NCBI GenBank assembly: GCA_013298945.1
Contig: JAAFJR010000001.1
Location: 496,001-560,000 of the forward strand
Length of the DNA: 64,000 nucleotides
Direction of reading: 5' to 3'
Source: Polaromonas sp.
Lineage (GTDB): Bacteria; Pseudomonadota; Gammaproteobacteria; Burkholderiales; Burkholderiaceae_C
This document shows positions 8,561 through 18,104 of this stretch, one piece after another. Each line of letters opens with the position of its first letter. Position 1 is the first letter of the stretch. Position numbers and translations under genes: made by a program. The notes under the pieces are model-generated. The model saw nothing but the letters and a program-made list of their open reading frames with translations, did not search any database and was not told where the DNA came from.

Positions 8561-9404
8561 GTTCAAACCGCTTGTTGGCGTAACGCAGCCGTGTTGGGCC
8601 GGGCAGGGCGCGTTGGCGGACAGAGTGTTGCGGGTCGCCTGGGTAGGTGATGGTGCGTATGCCATCGTAGTCAAAAGGTTCAGGCTCTATGACAGCAGGA
8701 TGTTTGCTGCGAGCTTCGGCCAGAGCGCTGGCAACGGTTCGGTGGTGCGACAGGTGCGCTAAGCTCATGATTTGCGGTGGGGCAAGGGCAATGCCACCAC
8801 GCCAATATTCTTCCAGCGCAGCGCGAGGAGCTAGCCAGACGCTTGTCGTCGTCTCAAAATTATCGTGTGTAGCCGTTTGATTGTTTGGTACAGCTGCTAT
8901 AAAAAAGCGAGTGTCAAATCGTTTGGTTGATACAGAAGCGAGTTTTGGCGTGATCCAGCGTGACCACGGCTGCACATGCTGGGTTTGCAGCCGCAAGCCA
9001 AGTGCCGATAAAACCGCGGGGAAGCTTTGACCACTTTTCAGTAAATCTGCAGCTTTGGCAGTGATTTCAAGGTTAGCACCTTCAGAAAACAGCACGCCTG
9101 ATTCTTCAAATGCCTCCCGCAAAGCGGCCACATACAATGCTGCGGCGTTGTGGTGCTCTAAATTGGGCTCGTTCAAGGATGCATGTAGGGCTTGTGGGCT
9201 TTGGTCTAGGCGGTCAGGAAAGTCGTCCATCGCATCTGCCACATCCAGCTTGCCCCCCGGAAACACATAAGCACCGCCTAAAACGTCAGACAAACCACTG
9301 CGTTTCATCAAAAAAACCTCTAAACCCGCAGCAACATCGCGCAGTAAGACGACGGTTGACGCGTCGCGGACAGGGGTTTCTATGGCTTGGTGGTTTAATT
9401 CCAT
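8523..9404 (-). CDS. Nudix hydrolase, NUDT19/RP2-like
   Basis: Hydrolyses nucleoside diphosphate-linked compounds; relatives act on CoA and acyl-CoA. The Nudix box is split by a long insertion: GGAYVFPGGKLD at about 43-54 and REAFEESGVLF at about 96-106, about 40 residues apart. That is the hallmark of the NUDT19/RP2 subgroup. A C-terminal ~120-residue region with WSRWITP and RFDTRFF also fits. The 3' end overlaps dusC. Confidence 0.88.
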   Translation of the reverse strand: MELNHQAIETPVRDASTVVLLRDVAAGLEVFLMKRSGLSDVLGGAYVFPGGKLDVADAMDDFPDRLDQSPQALHASLNEPNLEHHNAAALYVAALREAFEESGVLFSEGANLEITAKAADLLKSGQSFPAVLSALGLRLQTQHVQPWSRWITPKLASVSTKRFDTRFFIAAVPNNQTATHDNFETTTSVWLAPRAALEEYWRGGIALAPPQIMSLAHLSHHRTVASALAEARSKHPAVIEPEPFDYDGIRTITYPGDPQHSVRQRALPGPTRLRYANKRFEPIDGFEALFLRE

Positions 9405-9471
9405 AATATTATTGAATCAGTTTTAGAATTTTTAACTTAAGTATTTAGCTTTTATTTAAAGGGAAAAGAGC

Positions 9472-10401
9472 ATGACATCAAATTCACTAGATTTTAAAGG
9501 CCGCGTTGCTATTGTGACCGGTGCTGGCGGTGGCTTGGGTCGCCAACATGCCTTGGCTTTGGCGGCACGGGGCGCAAAAGTGGTTGTCAATGACTTGGGC
9601 GGCACACGCGATGGCGCAGCGGGCACAGGGTCAGTATCAGCCGCACAAGCCGTTGTGGATGAAATCAAAGCTGCAGGTGGTGAGGCAATAGCCAATGGCG
9701 CATCCGTCACCGACTTTGCCGCTGTGCAAGCCATGGTCGCAGAGACAATAGCTAAGTGGGGCAGGGTTGATATTTTGGTCAACAACGCAGGCATTTTGCG
9801 CGACAAAAGCTTTGCCAAGATGGAGCTAGCTGACTTTGCCTTGGTGGTTGATGTGCATTTGATGGGTGCTGTGAACTGCACCAAAGCTGTTTGGGCGATC
9901 ATGAACGAGCAAAAATATGGCCGCATTGTGATGACCACATCGTCCAGCGGCTTGTATGGCAACTTTGGCCAAGCCAACTACGGCGCTGCCAAAATGGCGC
10001 TGGTAGGGCTGATGCAAACGCTATCTATCGAAGGCGCTAAAAACGACATTCGTGTGAATTGCCTAGCGCCAACAGCTGCCACGCGCATGACAGAAGGCTT
10101 GATGTCTGAGGAGGTGTTGGCCGCCTTGAAGCCCGAAGCCGTCGTTCCTGCCATGCTGGTGATGGTGGCTGAAAATGCACCGACACGCACGATTTTGTGC
10201 GCAGGTGCGGGCACATTTGAGGCCGCGCACATCACCATGACGCAAGGTGTGCACATTGGCTTGAGCAGCGATGCGCCTGAGTTGTTGGCGGCTAGGTTGA
10301 CCGAAATCACGCACCGAGAAAGTGACATCGTGCCCTTGAGCGGTGCAGCTCAAGGTCAAAACGAAATACAAAAAATGATGGCATTTGTCGGAAAGCCTTA
10401 A
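9472..10401 (+). CDS. SDR family dehydrogenase, multifunctional-enzyme type 2-like
   Basis: An NAD(P)-dependent short-chain dehydrogenase resembling the (3R)-hydroxyacyl-CoA dehydrogenase domain of peroxisomal multifunctional enzyme 2. Evidence is the TGAGGGLGRQHA cofactor loop, VVVNDLGG, NNAGILRD, catalytic SSSGLYGNFGQANYGAAK (Ser, Tyr, Lys) and RVNCLAPTAATRM. The ~60-residue C-terminal extension after the SDR core is common in this subgroup. It probably acts in fatty acid or steroid-like beta-oxidation. The start has a GGGAAAAGAG box. It stands alone as a unit. Confidence 0.88.
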   Translation: MTSNSLDFKGRVAIVTGAGGGLGRQHALALAARGAKVVVNDLGGTRDGAAGTGSVSAAQAVVDEIKAAGGEAIANGASVTDFAAVQAMVAETIAKWGRVDILVNNAGILRDKSFAKMELADFALVVDVHLMGAVNCTKAVWAIMNEQKYGRIVMTTSSSGLYGNFGQANYGAAKMALVGLMQTLSIEGAKNDIRVNCLAPTAATRMTEGLMSEEVLAALKPEAVVPAMLVMVAENAPTRTILCAGAGTFEAAHITMTQGVHIGLSSDAPELLAARLTEITHRESDIVPLSGAAQGQNEIQKMMAFVGKP

Positions 10402-10579
10402 GCGACTTTTTTTTAAATTCTGAAGAATATATGTGGTGTAAATAAGAAATTTTGTAACTGAAACGAAGCAATATGTAAATGTGTGTGATTTATGGTTATA
10501 TTGATTTAAAGTGTAAAAAAAATTCATTCTGTATTTTCCTTGTAATACTTAATAATCAATCACCATAATCTTCATCATC

Positions 10580-11110
10580 ATGAATAAATTTTTATTGCCC
10601 AGATTTTTGCAAAATTTGTTTGTTTTATTTGCCCTATTCGCCTTAGCAAATGTGTCTTATGCGTTGGATATGAGCAAGGATCAAGCAGTTGGCCCTGTAG
10701 TGTTGAAAATCAATGGAAAAATTGGGACTAAAAATACGGCAGATGCTGCGGTTTTTGACGAAGCCTTGTTGGACGCATTGCCTCAGAAAAGCTTTGTTAC
10801 AGAAACGCCATGGAACAAAGGGCCCGTTAGGTACTCAGGGCCCTTGTTGTCGGATGTTTTAAAAGCGGTCAATGCATCAGGTACTAACATAAAAGCCATT
10901 GCTTTAAACGATTACAAAGTCAATATTCCGATGGAGGATGCAAAAAAATACGGCGTCATCTTGGCTAGAGAAATGGATGGAAAGAAGATTGGCATTCGCG
11001 ACAAAGGACCTTTGTTTGTGATGTATCCATTCGAACAATTTCCGGAACTCAAAGTCTCGAAGTATTACAGCCGATGTATTTGGCAACTGCAGTCGATTTC
11101 TATTGAATAG
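10580..11110 (+). CDS. exported molybdopterin-oxidoreductase-fold protein, likely non-catalytic
   Basis: The signal peptide spans residues 1-28. The mature part resembles a truncated sulfite-oxidase (oxidored_molyb) fold, with TPWNKGPVRYSGPLLSDVL, IALNDYKVNIPMED and a C-terminal YYSRCIWQLQSI. The Cys that coordinates molybdenum in catalytic members is absent at the expected position; the only mature Cys lies in SRCIWQL. Homologous proteins commonly precede sensor genes. Here a hybrid histidine kinase begins 30 bases downstream, so this is probably a periplasmic sensory or binding subunit. Confidence 0.75.
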   Translation: MNKFLLPRFLQNLFVLFALFALANVSYALDMSKDQAVGPVVLKINGKIGTKNTADAAVFDEALLDALPQKSFVTETPWNKGPVRYSGPLLSDVLKAVNASGTNIKAIALNDYKVNIPMEDAKKYGVILAREMDGKKIGIRDKGPLFVMYPFEQFPELKVSKYYSRCIWQLQSISIE

Positions 11111-11140
11111 CCTTATTCTAGATACTGTCAAAGCTGAAGC

Positions 11141-13405
11141 ATGTTACGCGCCTTCAAATTTTGGCTGAACAATTGGCGTGAGCAAAGACTACACCTTAGC
11201 TTTCGACAATGGATATTTATAGTCATTCCATTGTTGTGTTTAGCTATCATTCCTCTTACGATTTTCTTGACGCAGTTTAAAAACTTTGCGATCAAACCTC
11301 AACACTATAGTGTTGATTCGATATTTCCGATGTCGTATTTGCTGGAACGGGAACATTCTCGTTTTGCAACTGCCCTGCACAATGAATATGAGCATATTCA
11401 TCTTCAATCTTCTGATTCGATTCAAGAGCTTAAGAAACGATATGAAATATTGGTCAGCAGAGTTCTACTCGTTAAAAATACGCCCATTTTTGATCAGCTG
11501 AAAGGCAATCCAGAGTTTGAAACAGTTATTGCTAATATGGACGAATTCATCAAAGTGATGGATCCCATTTTGCAAAGAATGGATGCTAGCTATGCAAACC
11601 CCGATGATTTCAAATTAATTTTTGGAATGATCGAGAAAAATTCCAATTCTTTGCTGGAACTCACCAATATTGCCCAAAGAATTGTTTATAGAAAAAACGA
11701 CGAGCGAGCTGCCCAGATTGAGGATCAAGGCAAATTGATATTTGGGTTGATGGCCACTCAATGGTTTTTGTTGGTTGGTGCTGTGCTGGCGTTGATGCTG
11801 TATATCGCTAAACAGCGAGATCAACATTTAGCCTTGCTCAATGTAACTTCGCAGTTGCAAACGGCAAACAAGCAGGCCCAAGAAGCTAACAAAGCCAAAA
11901 GCATTTTTTTGGCAAATATGAGCCATGAACTAAGAACGCCATTTCAGGGAATGATGGGTATGCTCCATTTATTGTCTGAAACGCCGTTAACTCATGTTCA
12001 GCAGGACTATTCCAGCACAGCACTTACGTCAGCCCGCCATCTGTTAGGTATATTAAACGACATTCTTGATTCCTCGGCGATTGAGTCGGGAGCGATGGCT
12101 TTGAACCTTGCGCCGCTAAATTTGCCAGAATTGATTCTGGAAATTGAGGCATTGATGTCGCCTGCAGCCAATCAAAAAAACATCGAACTGCGTGTTGTTG
12201 GTGCAAATACCTTACCGGTATGGATTGAAGGCGATGCCAAGCGATTGAGTCAAGTCTTGTTTAACTTAATCAACAACGCAATCAAATTTACAGCAAATGG
12301 AGAGGTTCTTCTGGAGTTTTCTGTGCGGTCGATGCACTCTGAAGGACAGTTGACTGCGCTAACTTGCAAGGTGCAAGATACTGGTATTGGGATGGATGCT
12401 GAAACAATCAAGAATTTGTTTGTAAGGTTTCAACAAGCTGATAACACCATACATCGTCGTTATGGAGGCTCGGGACTAGGGCTTGAGATTTCATTAAATT
12501 TGGCGATATTAATGGGCGGAGGAATAACTGTTGAAAGTGCCAAAGGCTTGGGTTCAACCTTTACATTCGAAATTCCGTGTAAAACTGTTAATGCTCCGCG
12601 ATTAACCACTGTGAGTGATATTCAGCCAGTTCAGGATTTACGTATTTTGATAGCTGATGATCATCCTACCAATGTTAAGTATCTAGAAATACTGCTTAAA
12701 AATATGGGGCACACCACGTTTGTTTGTGAAAATGGCGTCTGTGTTTTGGAGTTATTGAAGCAGTTTCAGGTCGACGTGATCCTCATGGATCTACATATGC
12801 CTGTCTTGGATGGATTGGACACAACAAAAGCAATTCGAAAATTAGAGGGATCGATTGCAGACGTCAAAATTATTATGGTTAGCGCGGATATCCTACCAGA
12901 AGCAAGACGCTTAGCGTTTGAGGCGGGTATAACAGAATTTATGGCAAAACCAGTGCAAGCTATCACCCTTCAAAGATCTTTGGATCGCATCTTTAATGGA
13001 AGTTTAAATAATTCAGAAATATCAACAGTTGATAATGAAACTTTTGGCAAGAATACACAATTAGAAGTTATCAATACCAAGCTTTTTTATGAATTCCGTG
13101 AGTTAATGCCCGATGAAATATTCAATCAACAGCTTAAGACTTTTTTTGGAGAAGAAAATGAGGCTGTACAAATTATTTCAAAAACCATAGACTCAAACAT
13201 TCGCATAGACATTGCTGAACATGCGCATTCAATGAAGGGCGTATGTTTGCTAATTGGTTTAACTTTAATGGCCAATACCTTATCTAAAATTGAAAAAGGT
13301 GCAGGCGAATTGTCAATAGTTTTACTTAATAATCTATTGGCTCAATTTCAAAGCGATATTGATCGAACGCGGCAGATTCTAAATACCGAATTACAGTTGC
13401 ATTGA
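11141..13405 (+). CDS. membrane hybrid sensor histidine kinase with REC and Hpt
   Basis: A 754-residue phosphorelay protein. TM1 is about 24-46 and TM2 about 201-223, with a ~150-residue periplasmic sensor between them. A coiled coil leads to HisKA with phospho-acceptor H262 (NMSHELRT). The HATPase has N-box NLINNAIKF, G1 DTGIGM and G2 GGSGLGLE. The receiver (about 500-617) has D550 in ILMDLHMP and K603. The C-terminal Hpt has H696 in HSMKG. All relay residues are intact. Output must pass to an unlinked regulator. Likely co-transcribed with the preceding exported protein and the following DUF2520 gene. Confidence 0.93.
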   Translation: MLRAFKFWLNNWREQRLHLSFRQWIFIVIPLLCLAIIPLTIFLTQFKNFAIKPQHYSVDSIFPMSYLLEREHSRFATALHNEYEHIHLQSSDSIQELKKRYEILVSRVLLVKNTPIFDQLKGNPEFETVIANMDEFIKVMDPILQRMDASYANPDDFKLIFGMIEKNSNSLLELTNIAQRIVYRKNDERAAQIEDQGKLIFGLMATQWFLLVGAVLALMLYIAKQRDQHLALLNVTSQLQTANKQAQEANKAKSIFLANMSHELRTPFQGMMGMLHLLSETPLTHVQQDYSSTALTSARHLLGILNDILDSSAIESGAMALNLAPLNLPELILEIEALMSPAANQKNIELRVVGANTLPVWIEGDAKRLSQVLFNLINNAIKFTANGEVLLEFSVRSMHSEGQLTALTCKVQDTGIGMDAETIKNLFVRFQQADNTIHRRYGGSGLGLEISLNLAILMGGGITVESAKGLGSTFTFEIPCKTVNAPRLTTVSDIQPVQDLRILIADDHPTNVKYLEILLKNMGHTTFVCENGVCVLELLKQFQVDVILMDLHMPVLDGLDTTKAIRKLEGSIADVKIIMVSADILPEARRLAFEAGITEFMAKPVQAITLQRSLDRIFNGSLNNSEISTVDNETFGKNTQLEVINTKLFYEFRELMPDEIFNQQLKTFFGEENEAVQIISKTIDSNIRIDIAEHAHSMKGVCLLIGLTLMANTLSKIEKGAGELSIVLLNNLLAQFQSDIDRTRQILNTELQLH

Positions 13406-14232
13406 AAACTTTAAATATATTAGGGTGTGGTCGAGTTGGAAGTACCTTGGGACATTTGTGGTGTGCTCAAAGTGCTTTTTTTATACAAGATGTTCTCAAC
13501 ACTTCTGCCGCTAGTACAGACCAAGCCGTGCAGTTTATGAGAGCAGGCAGGCCAGTTCAACGCCTGCATGATATGCAGCCTGCTGACGTTTGGATGATCG
13601 CAGTACCTGATGGACAGATAGCATACACTGCAGAACTGCTAGCGCAGCACTTGAAGGGCTTCAAGCCCGCCACCATTTTTCACTGTAGCGGGGCTTTGTC
13701 ATCGGCTGCATTGCAGCCACTGCGTGAGCTTGGTTGCCAAGTCGCTAGCGCCCACTGCATTTTGAGCTTCAGCGCTCCAGCTACTGCTGTGGCTCAGTTT
13801 GCAGGAACGCCATGCGCACTCGAAGGCGATGTTGTGGCAAAGCAAACTTTCCAATCAGCTTTCGAAAAAATCGGCGCAAGCTGTTTTGATTTGGACGCCA
13901 AAGACAAGGTGCTGTACCACGCTGCAGCCGTATTTGCGACCAACTTTTTACCGGTATTGCAAGTTGTTGCCGCTGATTTATGGCAGAGCACGGGTATGCC
14001 AAAAGAGTTGATTTTGCCTTTGAACGCTTCGCTTTTACAAAAGGCGGTACAAAATATCGCAGCTCAAGGGGCAGCCAAGGCGCTGACAGGCCCTGCAGCG
14101 CGGGGTGATACGGAGTTGGTGGCTATTCAAGGCGCAGCAGTTTCAGTCTGGCATGCAGACGCAGGTGCCGCTTATGCAGCGCTTAGCCAATTAGCGTCGC
14201 AAATCGCAAAAAAAGGTAGCATTCGTAAATAA
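13402..14232 (+). CDS. Rossmann-like / DUF2520 domain protein
   Basis: A 276-residue protein with an N-terminal NAD(P)-type Rossmann motif (ILGCGRVGSTLG) and a C-terminal helical DUF2520 domain (DKVLYHAAAVFATNFLPVL, LTGPAARGD). The arrangement resembles pyrroline-5-carboxylate reductase or 6-phosphogluconate dehydrogenase-like enzymes; no reaction is established. The TTG start overlaps the kinase stop by 4 bases (TTGA), implying coupled translation. No alternative ATG lies close by. Confidence 0.85.
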   Translation: MKTLNILGCGRVGSTLGHLWCAQSAFFIQDVLNTSAASTDQAVQFMRAGRPVQRLHDMQPADVWMIAVPDGQIAYTAELLAQHLKGFKPATIFHCSGALSSAALQPLRELGCQVASAHCILSFSAPATAVAQFAGTPCALEGDVVAKQTFQSAFEKIGASCFDLDAKDKVLYHAAAVFATNFLPVLQVVAADLWQSTGMPKELILPLNASLLQKAVQNIAAQGAAKALTGPAARGDTELVAIQGAAVSVWHADAGAAYAALSQLASQIAKKGSIRK

Positions 14233-14287
14233 AGTTTGAAAATGCGATACCAGAATATGATTCAAAGATAACCTAGAGGAAATCAAT

Positions 14288-15109
14288 ATGAGCCAATCAG
14301 CAGTTTCGACAGTTCTATACGCAGAGCACGGCGCAGTTGCCGTCGTCACTCTGAACCGCCCCGAAGCACTAAATAGCTTCACGCGCCAAATGCATACCGA
14401 GCTGTGGGCTGCACTGGATAAAGCGGAAGCTAACGCCACTATTCGTGCGGTGGTTATCACCGGCGCTGGGCGTGCTTTTTGTGCAGGGGCGGATTTGGCT
14501 GAGTTTGATTTTGCGCCCGGCCCGAATATAGAAGACTTGATGCGCCGCGCCGACCCTGGCCCAGTGATTGATCAGCTGTTTAACCCCACAGCGCGTCGCC
14601 TACAAAACCTGCGCATGCCCACTATCGCGGCTGTCAATGGCGTGGCGGCGGGCGCAGGTGCTTCGCTGGTGATGAGTTGTGACATGGCGATAGCCGCACC
14701 AGCTGCAAGTTTCATTCAAGCTTTCAGCAAAATTGGGCTGATTCCCGATGCGGGCGGCAGCTGGTTTTTACCCCAGCGCCTAGGCTTGGCGCGGGCGATG
14801 GGGCTGGCACTTACGGGGGATAAATTGACCGCCGCCCAAGCCAAAGAGTGGGGCATGATTTGGGATGTGGTCAAAGATGGAGAAGATTGCGTGGCTGCCG
14901 CGACAGCGTTGGCAGAACGCCTAGCCGCCATGCCAACCAAAGCCATGGTAGCTACACGTCATTTGTTGCGTGATGCTTCAACCCGTACTTTGAATCAGCA
15001 GTTAGACGCTGAGCGCGATGCCCAGTCTGCCATGGGGCACACGCATGACTACATTGAGGGTGTGATGGCGTTCAAAGAAAAACGCCCCGCTAAATTCAGA
15101 GGGGCATAG
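14288..15109 (+). CDS. enoyl-CoA hydratase/isomerase, PaaG-like
   Basis: A crotonase-fold enzyme. The first oxyanion element is ITGAGRAFCAGADLAEF and the second AAVNGVAAGAGASLVMSCD. The active-site helix FSKIGLIPDAGGSWFLPQRLG carries an Asp where isomerases of the PaaG group have one, so 1,2-epoxyphenylacetyl-CoA isomerase or another enoyl-CoA isomerase is plausible. No other phenylacetate gene is nearby, so the symbol is withheld. An AGAGGAAAT ribosome site precedes the ATG. Confidence 0.87.
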   Translation: MSQSAVSTVLYAEHGAVAVVTLNRPEALNSFTRQMHTELWAALDKAEANATIRAVVITGAGRAFCAGADLAEFDFAPGPNIEDLMRRADPGPVIDQLFNPTARRLQNLRMPTIAAVNGVAAGAGASLVMSCDMAIAAPAASFIQAFSKIGLIPDAGGSWFLPQRLGLARAMGLALTGDKLTAAQAKEWGMIWDVVKDGEDCVAAATALAERLAAMPTKAMVATRHLLRDASTRTLNQQLDAERDAQSAMGHTHDYIEGVMAFKEKRPAKFRGA

Positions 15110-15156
15110 TTCACAGGGCGCAATCAGCAGGGCGTGGTTTTAAATAATTAGCACTG

Positions 15157-15651
15157 TTATTTGACCGTTATCGTGATACGGTCACTCATCACCACAGGGT
15201 GGTGCGGTATATGGTTTTGGTCGCCCAGCACCAGTTGCAAAGTGTGAACGCCAGGTTTCAATGGAATGGAAGTTTCAGTCTGCCCTGCACCAAAATGGCG
15301 GTGGTTGTCGCTGACGGGGATGCCTTCATTGACGTTCAACTCCGCCACATCAACCAGCAAATGGTGGTGGCCAGTAGCAGCCTTTTCAATACCCGCTGGC
15401 GCAACGCCCATGCCACGCAGTCCAAACTGCACATTCACAGGGCTAGCCACGGTGTCGCCATTCTTCAAGTTGATGAAATACAGGCTGGTGCCAGAAACTG
15501 CTGCCACCTTGTTATACGTGCCCAAAACAACTGGCGTGCTGGCATTGGCTTTAAGTGGCGCTGTGGCTGCGTGGTTGTGTGACATCTGTGAGTGTCCGCA
15601 TCCAGCAAGGGCTACAACGCTCATCAACAAAACAGGTAAAGTTGCTTTCAT
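15157..15651 (-). CDS. DUF4399 lipoprotein
   Basis: A 164-residue lipoprotein with lipobox LAGC (Cys at about 18). The DUF4399 pattern is clear: YFINLKNGDTVASPVNVQFGL, then GHHHLLVD, then DNHRHFGAGQTE and HTLQLVLGDQNHIPH. It is rich in His, which could bind metal, but no function is established. Convergent with the enoyl-CoA hydratase gene. Confidence 0.88.
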   Translation of the reverse strand: MKATLPVLLMSVVALAGCGHSQMSHNHAATAPLKANASTPVVLGTYNKVAAVSGTSLYFINLKNGDTVASPVNVQFGLRGMGVAPAGIEKAATGHHHLLVDVAELNVNEGIPVSDNHRHFGAGQTETSIPLKPGVHTLQLVLGDQNHIPHHPVVMSDRITITVK

Positions 15652-15802
15652 TCAAAGTCTCCGTTAAAGTACAAACAATGACCCAATAGTCACCGTCACC
15701 TTACGTTACAGGTCAAATGCTTGCAAGTCAACAAAATAACCTTAAATACGTTGCTGCTTAATCCGATAACTTTGTTCGTGCATATTTTGTGCGTTACTTA
15801 AC

Positions 15803-16852
15803 ATGACTTCACCTCATAAAACCCTGAAAACAACACTTTCTGTATTTACCGCCGTTGCAATCAGCCTAGGTTCACTGGCGGGAATGTGTACAGCAGCGAC
15901 GACGAATGAAGCCTTGTCTGTATCGCCCCCAGTTGCTGCAGTCGTCAAAAACAGCGCGCAAGATACCATCAGCGTCACCAATTTTGACTGGAAAGATGCT
16001 GCGCGTGACAGAGAAGTGCCTGTGCGTTTGTATTTGCCAGAAGTTGCTTCAGCGAGCTCGGCTGCTGTGCCTTTGATCGTGTTTTCACACGGTTTGGGCG
16101 GCTCACGCAACGGTTATCAATATTTAGGCCGCTTTTGGGCAAGCCAAGGCTATGCCAGTTTGCATGTGCAACACATTGGCAGTGACAATAGCCTGTGGCG
16201 CGGCAACCCGCTGGGTTTAACCATGCGCTTAGCTAACGCTGCACAAGACGCTGAAGCCATGGCACGTGCCAAAGATGTTAGCTTTGCTTTGACGGAATTG
16301 TTGGCTATGCCGAGTATGGCGGGTCGTTTGGACGCCAACCGTATCGTCGCCGCAGGCCATTCTTACGGTGCGAATACCACCATGTTGGTTGCGGGCGCTT
16401 TGGTGCCTGGCAAGGGCGAAAATGGGCAAACTTTGAACCTGCGCGACCCGCGCATCAAGGCCGCGATCATCATGTCAGCGCCCCCGTTTTATGGGTTCAT
16501 CAACCCAGGGGCTATATTGGGCAATATCGCCATGCCGACGCTGCACATCACCGCCACGGGTGACGAGATCATGGTGCCTGGTTACGGCTCCGGCTTTGAA
16601 GACCGCGTTAATGTGTTCAACGCCATGGGCGATGCCCGCAAAACTCTGGTTGTATTCACAGGCGGATCGCACAGCATCTTTACCGACCGCAGCAACACGG
16701 GTGGCGCAGAGCTGAACCCAAAAGTCAAAGCTGCGACCCAAGCCTTGTCATTAGCTTTTCTCAAACAAACCTTGGGCGGAGAGGCTAACGCTCTTGCAGA
16801 TTGGCAGCCTAAGTTTGCGGATTTACTGGCTAGGTTTGTACCCGCGAAGTAA
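15803..16852 (+). CDS. exported alpha/beta hydrolase, PAF-acetylhydrolase/dienelactone type
   Basis: A 349-residue exported esterase-like protein. An N-terminal hydrophobic segment (about 8-32, LGSLAGMC could be a lipobox) leads to IVFSHGLGGSRNGYQYLG (oxyanion), the nucleophile elbow AGHSYGANT, the acid region TATGDEIMVPG and the catalytic His in GGSHSIFTD. Substrate unknown. It stands alone, with repeat copy 5 just behind its stop. Confidence 0.85.
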   Translation: MTSPHKTLKTTLSVFTAVAISLGSLAGMCTAATTNEALSVSPPVAAVVKNSAQDTISVTNFDWKDAARDREVPVRLYLPEVASASSAAVPLIVFSHGLGGSRNGYQYLGRFWASQGYASLHVQHIGSDNSLWRGNPLGLTMRLANAAQDAEAMARAKDVSFALTELLAMPSMAGRLDANRIVAAGHSYGANTTMLVAGALVPGKGENGQTLNLRDPRIKAAIIMSAPPFYGFINPGAILGNIAMPTLHITATGDEIMVPGYGSGFEDRVNVFNAMGDARKTLVVFTGGSHSIFTDRSNTGGAELNPKVKAATQALSLAFLKQTLGGEANALADWQPKFADLLARFVPAK

Positions 16853-16908
16853 GCAGTAGACGACCATTTGGCGTCTCCTTTTTATAAATCGGTTAAAATA
16901 GTGTCAAA

Positions 16909-16965
16909 ATATGGCTCTAGCCGTCGTATTTATTGCCTAAGTAGCTATAAAAATAATAGCAAATT
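16909..16965 (+). repeat. interspersed repeat copy 5 (forward)
   Basis: ATATGGCTCTAGCCGTCGTA then TTTATTGCCTAAGTA and the hairpin GCTATAAAAATAATAGC. It lies about 55 bases after the esterase stop and 78 bases before the GTPase start. Three loose copies of an AAATACCG element follow at 16984-17025. Confidence 0.9.
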
Positions 16966-17042
16966 TTGAGGTTAAAAAAGCCGAAAAATACCGCAAAAAA
17001 TACCGAAAATTCACCCAAATACCTTTTCAAGAAAGCTCCCAG

Positions 17043-18002
17043 ATGGCCATCCAATGGTTCCCCGGTCACATGAACGTGACCAAGCAAGCCATCAGCGATC
17101 GCATCAAAGACATTGACGTTGTGATTGAGCTGCTAGATGCCCGCTTGCCTGGCTCCAGCGCCAACCCCATGTTGGCAGAGTTAACAAGTAGCAAGCCCGC
17201 ACTCAAAGTCCTCAATAAACAAGATTTGGCCGACCCCGCTATCACCGCGCTATGGCTGGCGCATTACAACGCTTTGCCGAACACACGCGCTATTCCACTG
17301 GCTGCGACGGACACCGCACCTGCCAAAGCGCTTGCCAAAGCTTGTAAAGAGTTAGCTCCTTTGCGCGGTGGCATGATCAAACCCTTGCGGGTACTAATTT
17401 GCGGCATCCCCAACGTGGGTAAATCAACCTTGATTAACACCATGACGGGCCGACGTTTCACCAAAACGGGCGACGAAGCAGGCGTCACCAAAATCGAGCA
17501 GCGCATCACCTTGGCGGACGACTTTTACCTGTACGACACGCCCGGCATGCTGTGGCCGCGCATCATTGTTGAGAAAAGCGGCTACAACCTAGCCGCAAGC
17601 GGCGCGGTTGGACGCAATGCTTTTCAGGAAGAAGATGTGGCGTTGGAGCTGATTGATTACCTCATTAAACACTACCCCGCACAGTTGGAGAATCGTTATA
17701 AGCTCGACCCCGTAGCAGGCAAAACTGACGAGCAGGTGCTAGAAGCCATTGGCATCAAACGCGGAGCATTACTCGGCAAAGGCAAAGTCAACCTGCAAAA
17801 AGCCGCTGAAATCGTGATTTTCGACTTTCGCACGGGCAGCATTGGCAACATCACACTTGAAATACCTGAAGAATTTGCACAATGGCTGGCAGTGGGGCAA
17901 AAAATTGATGCTGAGCGCCAAGTCAAAAAAGACGCGATTGAGTTGGACAGGAAGATTCGGTTTAAGAAGATTCCAAGACCCTCTAAACGAAAGATTGATT
18001 AG
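17043..18002 (+). CDS. ribosome biogenesis GTPase, YlqF/RbgA type
   Basis: A circularly permuted GTPase. The motifs run G4 (LNKQDLAD, about 58-65), G5-like, G1 (GIPNVGKSTLIN, about 124-135), G2 and G3 (DTPGMLWP). The N-terminal WFPGHM signature marks the YlqF family, which promotes late large-subunit assembly. The C-terminus is highly basic (KIRFKKIPRPSKRKID). Length 319 is usual. Cytoplasmic and ribosome-associated by family knowledge. The PepSY gene follows after a short hairpin. Confidence 0.92.
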   Translation: MAIQWFPGHMNVTKQAISDRIKDIDVVIELLDARLPGSSANPMLAELTSSKPALKVLNKQDLADPAITALWLAHYNALPNTRAIPLAATDTAPAKALAKACKELAPLRGGMIKPLRVLICGIPNVGKSTLINTMTGRRFTKTGDEAGVTKIEQRITLADDFYLYDTPGMLWPRIIVEKSGYNLAASGAVGRNAFQEEDVALELIDYLIKHYPAQLENRYKLDPVAGKTDEQVLEAIGIKRGALLGKGKVNLQKAAEIVIFDFRTGSIGNITLEIPEEFAQWLAVGQKIDAERQVKKDAIELDRKIRFKKIPRPSKRKID

Positions 18003-18068
18003 CAAATTATTTATTTCGAAACATTCCGTTCATCAAAGCTTTGCAAACTGACGCGATGATTGATGCTT

Positions 18069-18082
18069 AGCTCTTAGGAGCT
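18069..18082 (+). terminator. short perfect hairpin before the PepSY gene
   Basis: AGCTC TTAG GAGCT forms a 5-bp stem with a 4-base loop, followed by TTTCATCTTT. It could be a weak terminator for the GTPase gene or a leader hairpin, as it sits 22 bases before the next ATG. The U-tract is poor, so this is a tentative call. Confidence 0.3.
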
Positions 18083-18104
18083 TTCATCTTTATGAGGAGT
18101 ATCC

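Noticed and set aside
16984-17025. Three short AAATACCG-type units, considered as a regulatory array
   Set aside because: Units are irregular and AT-rich; too little to separate from chance.
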